From the NCBI RefSeq assembly GCF_015291745.1, contig NZ_CP030060.1:496001-560000 (forward strand): a stretch of 64,000 nt of DNA, given 5' to 3'. A model generated the notes under the pieces. That model worked only from the letters and a program-made list of their open reading frames with translations. It made no database searches and was not told the DNA's origin. The number at the start of each line of letters is the position of its first letter. Positions within the stretch are counted from its first letter, which is position 1. The position numbers and the translations under genes were made by a program. This document shows positions 8,554 to 15,826 of the stretch, piece after piece. The DNA is from Bradyrhizobium sp. CCBAU 53351 (GTDB lineage Bacteria; Pseudomonadota; Alphaproteobacteria; Rhizobiales; Xanthobacteraceae).

Positions 8554-9423
8554 CTATGCCGTTATCCTCACTTCAACCCTGGTTCCGATGATCCTGACCG
8601 CGTGCGGCTGCAGTTGCACCTCAGGCGCGGTCAGGCATTCGCCACTGGCGAGGTCGTATCTGAACCCATGATAGGGACAGGTGATGATGCCGCCCTGCAC
8701 CTCGCCATCATGGATCGGAAGGCCGAGATGCGCGCAGGCATTCTCGAAACAGGAGATCGATTCCCCACTACGTGACAGGATGATCTTGCGTCCGCCCAAT
8801 TCCATCGCGCGGACCAAGCCCTCCGGAAAATCCGCCCAAGCTCCCGCCGGTATCCACTGTCCTTCCGCATTCAGCGCGAAGGGGCTGATGAACCGAACGC
8901 CGCCTTCGCTCGCCGCGGCCAGCCCCTTGACCTGAATAACGTCGGTGATCTCGGGGCAGACATCCTGAAGCGCCTTCTTCACGCCGGCATGGAATGTCAG
9001 CGCCGAGGCGGGACAGCCGTCGCAGGCTCCCTTGAACCGAACCTCCACTGCCGGCGGGCGAACCGAGACGAGTTCGACATCCCCACCATGCGATTTCAGC
9101 ATCGGCCGGACGCTTTCGAGTGCCTGCTCGACCCGCTCGTTGAGGGCCGCCCTCAAGAGGTTGTAGCGCCGCAGCACCGCGTAGACGAGCTCGTCCGAAG
9201 CTGCGCTCTTCATGGCGGCCAGCGCGGCGGGATCGGCCTTCAAGGCACGTATCAGGCGCCGGAACGCTTCCGCATTGAGCGCTTCGATCGCGATCTTGTA
9301 GGCGGAAACGACGCCCCGCTGCGTTTCATCCCAGGTCGCCACGACCGTTTCCAACCGCTCGATATCGCCGACAAAGCCGGCGAGATCCTCCCGAAGTGTT
9401 GGTGTCGATTCGTGAGCGTTCAT
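8554..9423 (-). CDS. NifU-like/Rieske fusion iron-sulfur protein (HucE/HhyE-like electron carrier)
   Basis: This 289-aa protein joins a helical N-terminal part (1-95), a NifU C-terminal-type domain with GACDGCPAS (C134, C137), and a Rieske domain with C230-x-H232 and C249-x2-H252 (CAHLG and CPYHG). The Rieske motif predicts a [2Fe-2S] cluster with two Cys and two His ligands. The NifU motif can bridge a [4Fe-4S] cluster between subunits. The same architecture is described for HucE/HhyE of Mycobacterium smegmatis, needed to link its H2-oxidising hydrogenases to the respiratory chain. By analogy this is the electron-exit protein here (inference from family). No membrane segment is seen. Confidence 0.92.
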   Translation of the reverse strand: MNAHESTPTLREDLAGFVGDIERLETVVATWDETQRGVVSAYKIAIEALNAEAFRRLIRALKADPAALAAMKSAASDELVYAVLRRYNLLRAALNERVEQALESVRPMLKSHGGDVELVSVRPPAVEVRFKGACDGCPASALTFHAGVKKALQDVCPEITDVIQVKGLAAASEGGVRFISPFALNAEGQWIPAGAWADFPEGLVRAMELGGRKIILSRSGESISCFENACAHLGLPIHDGEVQGGIITCPYHGFRYDLASGECLTAPEVQLQPHAVRIIGTRVEVRITA

Positions 9424-9447
9424 GCGATCTCGCGCCGGCCGCGCTCC

Positions 9448-9672
9448 TCACCTATAGCGGAGGTTTCGGAAGAGATAAGGCTGCAAGCCCCCACCAATTG
9501 CTGCTGCCAGGGCTGAAGCCGCCCATATCGGCGCCCCGACCAGCGTAAGAATGATGAGCAGCATGGCTGTGACCGCCACCCCGATCGCAATTTGCCGGTA
9601 AGCCTTGGCTGGGTCTGCGAAAAGCTTTCCGCGGAAGAACAACAAGATGGAGTTCTGTGTCATTGCCCACAT
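9448..9672 (-). CDS. Small two-helix membrane protein of the hydrogenase operon
   Basis: The protein (74 aa) reads MWAMTQNSILLFF, then an amphipathic stretch and two hydrophobic segments (about 28-45 and 47-62) ending PYLFRNLRYR. The start at 9672 is preceded by a good Shine-Dalgarno (GAGGAAG). It lies 10 bp downstream of the next small membrane gene and 24 bp before the NifU-Rieske gene. No family was recognised. A role as membrane anchor for the otherwise soluble hydrogenase is plausible from position only. Confidence 0.75.
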   Translation of the reverse strand: MWAMTQNSILLFFRGKLFADPAKAYRQIAIGVAVTAMLLIILTLVGAPIWAASALAAAIGGGLQPYLFRNLRYR

Positions 9673-9682
9673 GTCATCTTCC

Positions 9683-9892
9683 TCAAGCGATGATCGAAAG
9701 AGCGATAAGGCCGACGAAAACGCCGGCAATTCCAGCCAACGGGCCGTAGAAACCACCGAGCAGCGCTGCGAGCTCATTTCCGAGCACTTTTCCGCCGACG
9801 ATGAGGCCGCCGACCATTCCTCCTGCGATTGATGCAATCATCGCCAGACCGAGACTTAAGGCGAATATTGCCGGAGTAAGTGACACGCTCAT
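9683..9892 (-). CDS. Small glycine-rich membrane protein of the hydrogenase operon
   Basis: The 69-aa product, from the ATG at 9892, has AAGGAG nine bases upstream, better than the TTG two codons earlier. It is almost entirely hydrophobic. It has two or three helices packed with glycine (SIAGGMVGGLIVGG and LAALLGGFYGPLAGIAGVFVGLIAL), which suggests tight helix packing or oligomerisation, reminiscent of glycine-zipper proteins. It follows the TPR gene by 28 bp. No family was recognised. See the neighbouring 74-aa membrane protein. Confidence 0.72.
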   Translation of the reverse strand: MSVSLTPAIFALSLGLAMIASIAGGMVGGLIVGGKVLGNELAALLGGFYGPLAGIAGVFVGLIALSIIA

Positions 9893-9920
9893 TTGCAAGA
9901 ACTCCTTCGATCCAGATTTG

Positions 9921-11015
9921 CTAGGAATGCAGGGTGGTAGGTCGATCGAGAAGCGCCGACAGCTCCATCAGCTCGCGCTCGATCTGCATGGAGGCCTCGC
10001 TGACGATCTGAGCGCGACCGGGATCTCCATGGGCCAGGAATATTTCGCGCGCCTCTCTGTAATAGACGAGGGCCATTGAGAGATTGATGCCCCTGCCGGT
10101 TTCCGAGTTCGAGGCATGACCGGGCAGATTCCACAGGCAGTTTGCCTTGTTCGAGATGGTGTTCGCGTACTCGATCGGCATCGTCTCGCGGGTGCGGACC
10201 TTAAGTGCCTCGTCATAGGCCTCAAGCGCGCGAAGATTATTCTCGAGCACGTGGCTCGAGGCGACATATTGGAGGGCATTGCCGAGGTTGTTCTGCAACA
10301 TCGCGTATTCGACAGGATCATCGACGAGAGTCACGACTTTGAGCGCTTCCTCGAAGGCTTGAACAGCAAGAGCCTCTCGCATTTTGCCGCGCTGATCGGT
10401 CATCGGCATGGAGAGAAAGGCCGTCGCCAAATTGTTCTGAAGAATGGCGTACTCTTTGGGGTGGCTCGTTCGAGTGAAGGTACGAAGGGCGCGTTGATAG
10501 GCTGCTATCGCCTCAGAGATCTTTGCGCGGCCAACGGCAGCGAGGCTTTGGATGCACAGCCCGAGATTCATCTCGGCTTCCGCGGTTTCTTCAAGCGTTG
10601 CGAGTTGAGTGAGCTCTGGCATGATGGCTTCGAAGATGGACCGAGCGAGCTCGATTGACTTTGTGCCCTGCTCGGGCATCGCCTGCAGCGCCGTTGCTTT
10701 GCGCGCCAGAATACGAGATCGCAGCAAAGCCAGCTCACCGGGACAGACGGTCAGGGCTTTGTCGTAGAGTTCTATTGCGGAGTTGATCTCATCCGGCGAC
10801 TTGGGCCTCGTTTGCAGCCCTATTCCGATCTCCATGAGCATCTCGGCTCGCTCGGCCGGCGTAGCCGTCTCGGCCTCCGCTGCTTGCAAGGCTGCGCGTA
10901 CCTGTTCGCTCAGAAGGCCTGCCGCCAAGGTGTCCTCCCGGACCGAGCGCTTGATTTGCCGCGCGTCATTGATGCGGATCAATCTTGCAGCCAAATTTTC
11001 AGTCTGTCTACTCAA
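9921..11015 (-). CDS. Tetratricopeptide-repeat protein of the hydrogenase operon
   Basis: The 364-aa protein consists of degenerate TPR helices. Examples are INSAIELYDKALTVCP near 78, ISEAIAAYQRALRTF near 165, and twice the pair EYAxLQNNLxxA (EYAILQNNLATAF and EYAMLQNNLGNAL), followed by LRALEAYDEALKVR. No signal peptide is visible. The only good start is a TTG at 11015 without a clear Shine-Dalgarno, 21 bp after the preceding gene. TPR proteins mediate protein contacts. In this operon it may be an assembly factor for the hydrogenase or its high-order oligomer (inference). Confidence 0.83.
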   Translation of the reverse strand: MSRQTENLAARLIRINDARQIKRSVREDTLAAGLLSEQVRAALQAAEAETATPAERAEMLMEIGIGLQTRPKSPDEINSAIELYDKALTVCPGELALLRSRILARKATALQAMPEQGTKSIELARSIFEAIMPELTQLATLEETAEAEMNLGLCIQSLAAVGRAKISEAIAAYQRALRTFTRTSHPKEYAILQNNLATAFLSMPMTDQRGKMREALAVQAFEEALKVVTLVDDPVEYAMLQNNLGNALQYVASSHVLENNLRALEAYDEALKVRTRETMPIEYANTISNKANCLWNLPGHASNSETGRGINLSMALVYYREAREIFLAHGDPGRAQIVSEASMQIERELMELSALLDRPTTLHS

Positions 11016-11036
11016 TAAGCGAAATGTAAAGAAAGT

Positions 11037-11345
11037 TTACAAATCGAACGCATGCGCGATGATGAGAGCTTGGTCAGCGGAGGACCATTCGGCTGCGAAC
11101 TCGCGGACGTCTATCGGGACATTGTGCTCGCTGAAGAAGTCGGGTGCATGCACCACGCGATCACCAGCGATGTTGCGCATCTTCAACAGATATCCACCGC
11201 CCGCCTGGTGACGGACTGGCAGGATGCAAAGATCGTTGTCTCGTCGGAGCAGGATGACGCATTGAAGGCCATCGAAGAAGCGTCTGCAGAGCGCGGCAGA
11301 AAAGTAGAGCGAGCCGTCTTTGATGGTGACCGCAAGATTTGGCAT
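11037..11345 (-). CDS. Hypothetical 102-aa protein of the hydrogenase operon
   Basis: No family was recognised. The product is soluble and beta-rich, with no Cys pair. An N-terminal SpoVT/AbrB- or swapped-hairpin-like strand pattern (VTIKDGSLYFSAALCRRFF) is followed by VILLRRDNDLCILPV, and FFSEHNVPIDVREF lies further on. The start overlaps the stop of the maturation protease by one base (TGATG), so it is translated together with the protease. The context makes it a hydrogenase accessory protein. The function is unknown. Confidence 0.78.
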   Translation of the reverse strand: MPNLAVTIKDGSLYFSAALCRRFFDGLQCVILLRRDNDLCILPVRHQAGGGYLLKMRNIAGDRVVHAPDFFSEHNVPIDVREFAAEWSSADQALIIAHAFDL

Positions 11346-11827
11346 CAGCCCACCGGCACGGCCTCCTGGGGCGTTCGCAGCAACTCTTCGATCCTAGCGG
11401 CGACCTTCATGACCGCCTGCGATACACGACAAGATAGCGACAGACCAAGATCGAGTTGCTCTGCCTCGATCAGAAATACGATGACATCGTCGGGAAACGC
11501 ATCGCGAAATATCGCCTTTCCGGCGAAAAGTGCGTGCTCCCAGCGAAAGTCGTGCAGATTAAGTCCACCTCCATAAGGTTTGGTCAATTCGTGTCCTGGG
11601 ACCTCGAAGATTGCGCCCGGCTCGGAGCCGGATCTGCAGGCATCGACGATAATCAGCGTTCGGCAGCCCCGCGCAGCGAACATCGCCGCCATCCCGTCGG
11701 TGCCAGCGTCGAGCAGACGAATGTCAGCATTCTGTCCGAACCCCCGATCTTTGAGCTGCCCGAGAACAGCAAGACCGGCGCCGTCGTCGGAACGATTTGG
11801 ATTTCCACAAGCAACCACGGCAATCAC
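11345..11827 (-). CDS. Hydrogenase large-subunit maturation endopeptidase (HybD/HoxM family)
   Basis: These proteases cut the C-terminal extension of the large subunit after nickel insertion. The 160-aa protein has GNPNRSDDGAG at residues 8-18, matching the GNxxxxDDG signature whose acidic residue senses nickel. It has VDACRSGSEPG near 72 and LNLHDFRWEHAL near 95, where the other nickel-sensing His and acidic residues lie. It begins with GTG at 11827, 24 bp after the HiPIP-like gene. The large subunit in this operon has a matching 16-residue tail after its last metal-binding motif. Confidence 0.92.
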   Translation of the reverse strand: MIAVVACGNPNRSDDGAGLAVLGQLKDRGFGQNADIRLLDAGTDGMAAMFAARGCRTLIIVDACRSGSEPGAIFEVPGHELTKPYGGGLNLHDFRWEHALFAGKAIFRDAFPDDVIVFLIEAEQLDLGLSLSCRVSQAVMKVAARIEELLRTPQEAVPVG

Positions 11828-11851
11828 GGCGTGCCCTTTCCATGAGGCGCA

Positions 11852-12169
11852 TCAGATGCGCCAGAGCTTACAGGACCAATCGGGTTCGACCGGCACATTC
11901 AGTTCCGGCAGCTCGCAGAAGCGCTGGTGCACCTTGTAGTACATGCAAGTTTCGCAAAGCTGCGTAATGCCGGCGTGCTCAATCGGATATGAGGTAAACC
12001 CCGCGAGCTTGAGCTTAGCCTCCAGATCATCGCCTGCAAGGCGAAGGTCGCAGACAAGCCGCTGAACTTGCTCATGGCTGTCTGCGCGCGGATACACGTC
12101 CGTGGCAAGACCAGAGGTCAGGAGACCGATGATGCGGGAACGTAAGCTTTCATCGCTGGCGGAGGCCAT
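11852..12169 (-). CDS. HiPIP-like four-cysteine protein, copy 2
   Basis: This 105-aa protein is paralogous to the gene immediately upstream. The C-terminal third holds C72-x2-C75-x9-C85-x14-C100 in the context CMYYKVHQRFC, ELPELNVPVEPDW and CKLW. The arrangement C, about 8 residues, V-x3-x-W-C-x2-W matches the high-potential iron-sulfur (HiPIP) pattern except that the usual Gly before the aromatic is absent. Unlike classical HiPIPs it has no export signal. The N-terminal 65 residues are helical. A cytoplasmic [4Fe-4S] electron carrier for the hydrogenase is likely but inferred. Confidence 0.78.
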   Translation of the reverse strand: MASASDESLRSRIIGLLTSGLATDVYPRADSHEQVQRLVCDLRLAGDDLEAKLKLAGFTSYPIEHAGITQLCETCMYYKVHQRFCELPELNVPVEPDWSCKLWRI

Positions 12170-12191
12170 GACGAGCGCCTCGGGTGAGAAG

Positions 12192-12503
12192 CTAGATGCG
12201 CCATAGCCGGCACCACCAGTCCGGCTCGACAGGCACAGACAGCTCTGGCAGATCGCACCATTTGCGGTGCACGAGATAGTACATGCATTCCAGGCAGCGT
12301 TGCCTGTCAGGTCCGTAAGGATGGTCGAGGAACCCCGAGATCACGAGTTTGGCCTTGAGGTCCTTCGTATCGAGCTGACGCAGCTGCAGCAAAATTTCCG
12401 CAAATTCCTTGTCCGTCTCGGGAAAGGGCTCGACTTGCGTTTCGAGCCCATCCGCAAGCATATCGGCGATGGCTTTCAGGGTAGCCCCGTTTTCGGACGC
12501 CAT
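12192..12503 (-). CDS. HiPIP-like four-cysteine protein, copy 1
   Basis: This 103-aa protein, starting MASENGATL, is the first gene after the large subunit. Cysteines sit at C70-x2-C73-x9-C83-x14-C98 within CLECMYYLVHRKWC, DLPELSVPVEPDWW and CRLWRI. The last 35 residues are nearly identical in layout to its neighbour, with the LPEL-x-VPVEPDW core conserved, while the helical N-terminal half has diverged. I chose the ATG at 12503 because it gives the same N-terminus (MAS) and length as the paralogue. A frame start 21 codons further upstream has no support. Confidence 0.78.
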   Translation of the reverse strand: MASENGATLKAIADMLADGLETQVEPFPETDKEFAEILLQLRQLDTKDLKAKLVISGFLDHPYGPDRQRCLECMYYLVHRKWCDLPELSVPVEPDWWCRLWRI

Positions 12504-12610
12504 TGTGCGACGCGCCTTTTGACGTAGTGATCCACCGTGGTTCGCTCGGCCTGCGAGAATGACCAAACGAAGCCTGTTGATGCAATCCAGTGACTCGAGC
12601 GAGTTTGCGG

Positions 12611-14209
12611 TCAGGCTGTTCTAAAGCGCGCCAGTTCCTCTCCTGTCTTTGCGTCGTGCGCGTGGACCGTGCAAACCAAGCACGAATCATAGGAGCGGCA
12701 GACATGGCCGACTTCAACGGGATCGCTCGGATCCTTGATAGGCGAGCCGATCAAGGCCTGCTCCATCGGTCCTCGGGTGCCGTCCGCCGCCCGCGGTCCA
12801 ACATTCCAGGTAGTCGGCGCAATGATCTGGTAGTTCTTGATCTTGCCGTCCTTGACGTCGATCCAATGGCACAGCGCTCCTCGGATTGCCTCTGTGGCGC
12901 CCCAGCCGCGCCCGTCGCGCTCGTTGGGCTTGATATACCACGGGTCGTTCAGCCGAAACTCACGAAGCGCGTGTTCAGCTTGCCGGTATAACTTGACACC
13001 TTCGTGCATGCGGGCGAAGTGCCTGAGCATGACGCTGGCGCCCCCCAGCTTCTTGTACATATCAAGGACCAGCGGATCGTAATGTTGCCAGCTCTCGCCG
13101 TGCTTGCCGCCTGCGATCAGCTGCCGCGATAGCGGCCCAGCTTCGAGCCGGCCGCTTTCATCGTGACACACGGCGGTGGCCCAGGAATACTTTCCACCCA
13201 TGTCGACGGCGTTCTTCTGGGTCGGTACAGTCTTGCGGTCAAACGGATGCAGCCCACCCGGCTCATCGTACCAAGCATGGGCTGTGTCTTCGCGCGTAAA
13301 GTTCTGGTCCATGAGCTTGAACGTATCGCTACGGCCATCGTAGACGCCGCTCTTCATGATGACCGCGGCGTTGCGGCCTTCGATCGTCGGTTTCTGATAC
13401 TTGTCCTCGTGGGGAAGGTATCCCCAGGACACGAAGCGGCCGTGACCTTGACCATACTTGTCCATGCCGCAATCGATGCTCATCCGCCAGAACATGCCCA
13501 GATCAGAATTGGCGTGGTGCGGCGTTTCATCAAGCCAGGCCATGAAATCGTCATAGCTTTTGATTTGTTCGTACCGCTCGAGCGAGCAGCCTAGCCATAT
13601 CTTTTCCATCCATTCGCGGCGGAAATACTCGAGGATCGACCAGGCGCGCGTCACGTCGGTGAGCGTCGGGGCACACATCACCCCGCCCGGTACCATGTAG
13701 CTCGAGTGGGGCCATTGCCCGCCCAGCAGAGCATAGATTTCGACGGGCTTGCCAGAAATCGTCACGCCGATTTCGTAATTTGCGCCGGTGAAGGGAGCGT
13801 AGCGCCTCACCGCCTCTTTATAATATTTCGAGCTCGAATAATTCTTGTGAGTGTAGTCGATCATGAAGAGCCCGTAGTGATGGCGCGGAAGGCTCTGCAG
13901 ACTCTCGACGAGCTGGCCGAGATTTCGGGCCAGGATGGCGTTGCGTGGCACCTCGGTCTGCCAGGCCGTATCGAGCGCCCATGCGGCGCAGGTCAGATGC
14001 GAGGCGCCGCAAATGCCGCAGGCGCGCGGTGTGACAACGAGGCCGGCTTGGGGATCCTTGTCACGCAGAATGATTTCGAAACCGCGAAACAGCTCCGCTT
14101 GGGTCCAGGCGTCGACCACGACCCCATCCTGGATGTTGACACGCACGTCGAGATCGCCTTCGACCCGGCCGACCGGCGAAATGTCCAGAGTTTGCACTGC
14201 GCTTGGCAT
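12611..14209 (-). CDS. [NiFe]-hydrogenase large subunit, actinobacterial (group 1h/5) type
   Basis: This is the catalytic subunit, which oxidises H2 at a Ni-Fe(CN)2CO centre. The L1 motif RACGICGASH gives C64 and C67. The L2 motif SCLVCTVH gives C510 and C513 with H516. Four cysteines therefore ligate nickel, with no selenocysteine. The SCLVCTVH form and the long insert around 240-330 fit the high-affinity group 1h/group 5 enzymes of Streptomyces, Mycobacterium and Ralstonia (established for the family). After H516 a 16-residue tail remains, the substrate of the endopeptidase encoded in the same operon. The start at 14209 follows AGGAA and gives MPSAVQTLDISPVGRVEG, the standard N-terminus. 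Confidence 0.97.
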   Translation of the reverse strand: MPSAVQTLDISPVGRVEGDLDVRVNIQDGVVVDAWTQAELFRGFEIILRDKDPQAGLVVTPRACGICGASHLTCAAWALDTAWQTEVPRNAILARNLGQLVESLQSLPRHHYGLFMIDYTHKNYSSSKYYKEAVRRYAPFTGANYEIGVTISGKPVEIYALLGGQWPHSSYMVPGGVMCAPTLTDVTRAWSILEYFRREWMEKIWLGCSLERYEQIKSYDDFMAWLDETPHHANSDLGMFWRMSIDCGMDKYGQGHGRFVSWGYLPHEDKYQKPTIEGRNAAVIMKSGVYDGRSDTFKLMDQNFTREDTAHAWYDEPGGLHPFDRKTVPTQKNAVDMGGKYSWATAVCHDESGRLEAGPLSRQLIAGGKHGESWQHYDPLVLDMYKKLGGASVMLRHFARMHEGVKLYRQAEHALREFRLNDPWYIKPNERDGRGWGATEAIRGALCHWIDVKDGKIKNYQIIAPTTWNVGPRAADGTRGPMEQALIGSPIKDPSDPVEVGHVCRSYDSCLVCTVHAHDAKTGEELARFRTA

Positions 14210-14266
14210 GTGAATCGGTTCCTGATGACTGATGGTTGAGCGACAGGTCTGTGAGCAGGACACTCG

Positions 14267-15229
14267 TCAGACGACGAAGATGTCTTCCTCGGCCCATGCT
14301 GGTGAGGCGGCTTTCGCGGCCGCGGTCAGCTTGACGTAACCGGCTTTGTCAACGCCGGACGGCAGATCCTTGGGCACGCCCATCAGAGTCTGGGTCTTGA
14401 ATACCGTCCCGGGGGCCAGCTCAAAGAACGGAAATTCCGGCTCGGTACAGCCCATGCACGGCATGCCTGCTCGGGTCTTCGACGATTGCCGATTCCAGAG
14501 AATGCGGTTGCAGGGTGAATGCGTCATCGGTCCACGGCAGCCGAGATCGTAGAACAGGCACCCCTTTCGCTGGCCATATTCCGTGGCTGAGACCTTATAG
14601 GCAAAATGCATGTTCCGCGTACAGCCGGTCTGGGTGAAGCTCGTGAAAAACGTCTTTGGGCGTTGAAACTCGTCGAGCGAGAGTTCAGCACCTCTGCCGG
14701 TCGCCACCGCGACGACAATTTGCGTGATCCAATCCGGATGGGCTGGGCATCCCGGTATGTTGATGACGGGCAAGCCTGCCTTTGATCGGTAGCTTGTGCC
14801 GAGATAGCCACCTTGCTGACGTTTGAGAAATTGTAGTCCTTGGCTTTCTGACGGATTGGGAGCAGTCGCGGGAATACCGCCATATGTTGCACAGTCGCCA
14901 ATCGCGACAGTATAGCCGGCGACCTTGGCAAGATCGGTGACCCAATCTTTCATCGGGCGGCCCGCAAAGCGATTCCATTCGCCAGTGCCATTCGGCGCGT
15001 TGACCACCGTGCCCTCGAACACGAAAATATCGAGCGGCATCTGTCCTGATGTCAGCGCGTTGAGAAGCTTCTTCAGATTCTCGCCGAGCTCAAGGCCGAG
15101 CGATGGGTGCCATAGGACGTTGATGCCGAAATCTGTGACGAGATCACAGGCGCTTGGCTCCTCGGCATTGAGAAACGACATCGTGTTGCCGGAGCACGCT
15201 CCCCCCTGGAGCCAAAGAAGATTAGTCAT
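14267..15229 (-). CDS. [NiFe]-hydrogenase small subunit, actinobacterial (group 1h/5) type
   Basis: This 320-aa subunit carries the three Fe-S clusters that relay electrons. It lacks a Tat signal, so the enzyme stays in the cytoplasm. The N-terminal proximal-cluster site is GGACSGN, with C12 present but the second Cys of the usual CxxC replaced by N15. Other cluster cysteines are in GDCATYGG, PGCPAHPDW, TGCTRN, KGCLFYDLGCRGP, SPCNRILWN and PCMGC. The usual distal-cluster His (H-x2-C) is Gln (Q-T-G-C). Small-subunit ligand swaps, including an Asp at the proximal cluster, are known in this class. The start at 15229 has a strong GGAGGAAA site. The large subunit begins 57 bp later. Confidence 0.97.
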   Translation of the reverse strand: MTNLLWLQGGACSGNTMSFLNAEEPSACDLVTDFGINVLWHPSLGLELGENLKKLLNALTSGQMPLDIFVFEGTVVNAPNGTGEWNRFAGRPMKDWVTDLAKVAGYTVAIGDCATYGGIPATAPNPSESQGLQFLKRQQGGYLGTSYRSKAGLPVINIPGCPAHPDWITQIVVAVATGRGAELSLDEFQRPKTFFTSFTQTGCTRNMHFAYKVSATEYGQRKGCLFYDLGCRGPMTHSPCNRILWNRQSSKTRAGMPCMGCTEPEFPFFELAPGTVFKTQTLMGVPKDLPSGVDKAGYVKLTAAAKAASPAWAEEDIFVV

Positions 15230-15284
15230 CTATTTCCTCCACCAAATCAGACGCGCTGGCATGGCATCTTTGTCGGAAGGAGGT

Positions 15285-15300
15285 AGCAAGGACCATGCCG
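15285..15300 (-). promoter_or_regulatory. Sigma-54 (-24/-12) promoter of the hydrogenase operon
   Basis: Read on the minus strand, the bases are CGGCATGGTCCTTGCT, against the consensus TGGCACG-N4-TTGCW. The invariant GG (15299-15298) and GC (15287-15286) are exactly ten bases apart, and seven of the nine remaining consensus positions match. Transcription would start near 15275, leaving a leader of about 45 bases that ends in the strong Shine-Dalgarno GGAGGAAA (15240-15233). A gene for a sigma-54 activator lies 520 bp upstream. The stretch 15301-15571 between them shows no gene and should hold the activator's upstream site. Confidence 0.82.
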
Positions 15301-15571
15301 AGCGGCTCGTACCTTGCAATTTTCAAAAAGCTCAAGGATTCTAAGCGTCAGCTGACTTCGCAGGGCGATCTACGGTGTGTGACGCCGCGCATACTAAGTT
15401 TGCTATGCATACCAGCTTGTCAATGTAAGCAATGATCGTTGCAGCGCATCAAATATTGCAAGGGTTGGCATTAGTCCTTGTTACGGGGTGACGGTGCCCA
15501 AAGCTCCTTCCCTGAGGCAGGCTGAAGTATCGCTCGTTCGGTGCTGATTTTTTGAAGACGAGCAGCGGTAC

Positions 15572-15826
15572 TCAGCCGTGACGATTGCCACATGCAGGAC
15601 AATCGACCTCGAGCAGATAACCGTACCAGATGCCCTCGCAGCGGCTGCACCAATGTCCAGTCAATTGGCGCTCCGGCAGACCGAGCCTTCTGGAAAGCAG
15701 GCTCAGCCCGAGATCCTTTGCTGGCGTCCTGCGAGCAGGCGAAACTCGCGACTGGGGGAAGCGCACCAGGTTGGGTGAGGGATCCCTCTTAAACTGATCT
15801 TCGTTGCGTACCATCGGCTGTCTCAC
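15572..15826 (-). CDS. Small zinc-ribbon protein co-transcribed with the hydrogenase regulator
   Basis: The 84-aa protein has a basic, low-complexity first half and ends in a compact four-cysteine knuckle, CSRC then CPAC 17 residues apart (HWCSRCEGIWYGY and CPACGNRHG). It probably binds zinc or forms a rubredoxin-like site. The GTG at 15826 overlaps the regulator's stop codon (GTGA). An ATG four codons later (15814) is an alternative start. No family was recognised. Position suggests a hydrogenase-linked role, such as a regulator partner, but this is inference. Confidence 0.65.
   Translation of the reverse strand: MRQPMVRNEDQFKRDPSPNLVRFPQSRVSPARRTPAKDLGLSLLSRRLGLPERQLTGHWCSRCEGIWYGYLLEVDCPACGNRHG

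Noticed and set aside
15454..15472. Second possible sigma-54 element (TTGCAAGGGTTGGCA region) upstream of the hydrogenase operon
   Set aside because: On the minus strand the essential GG at -24 is missing. On the plus strand the spacing is one base too long and no gene follows.
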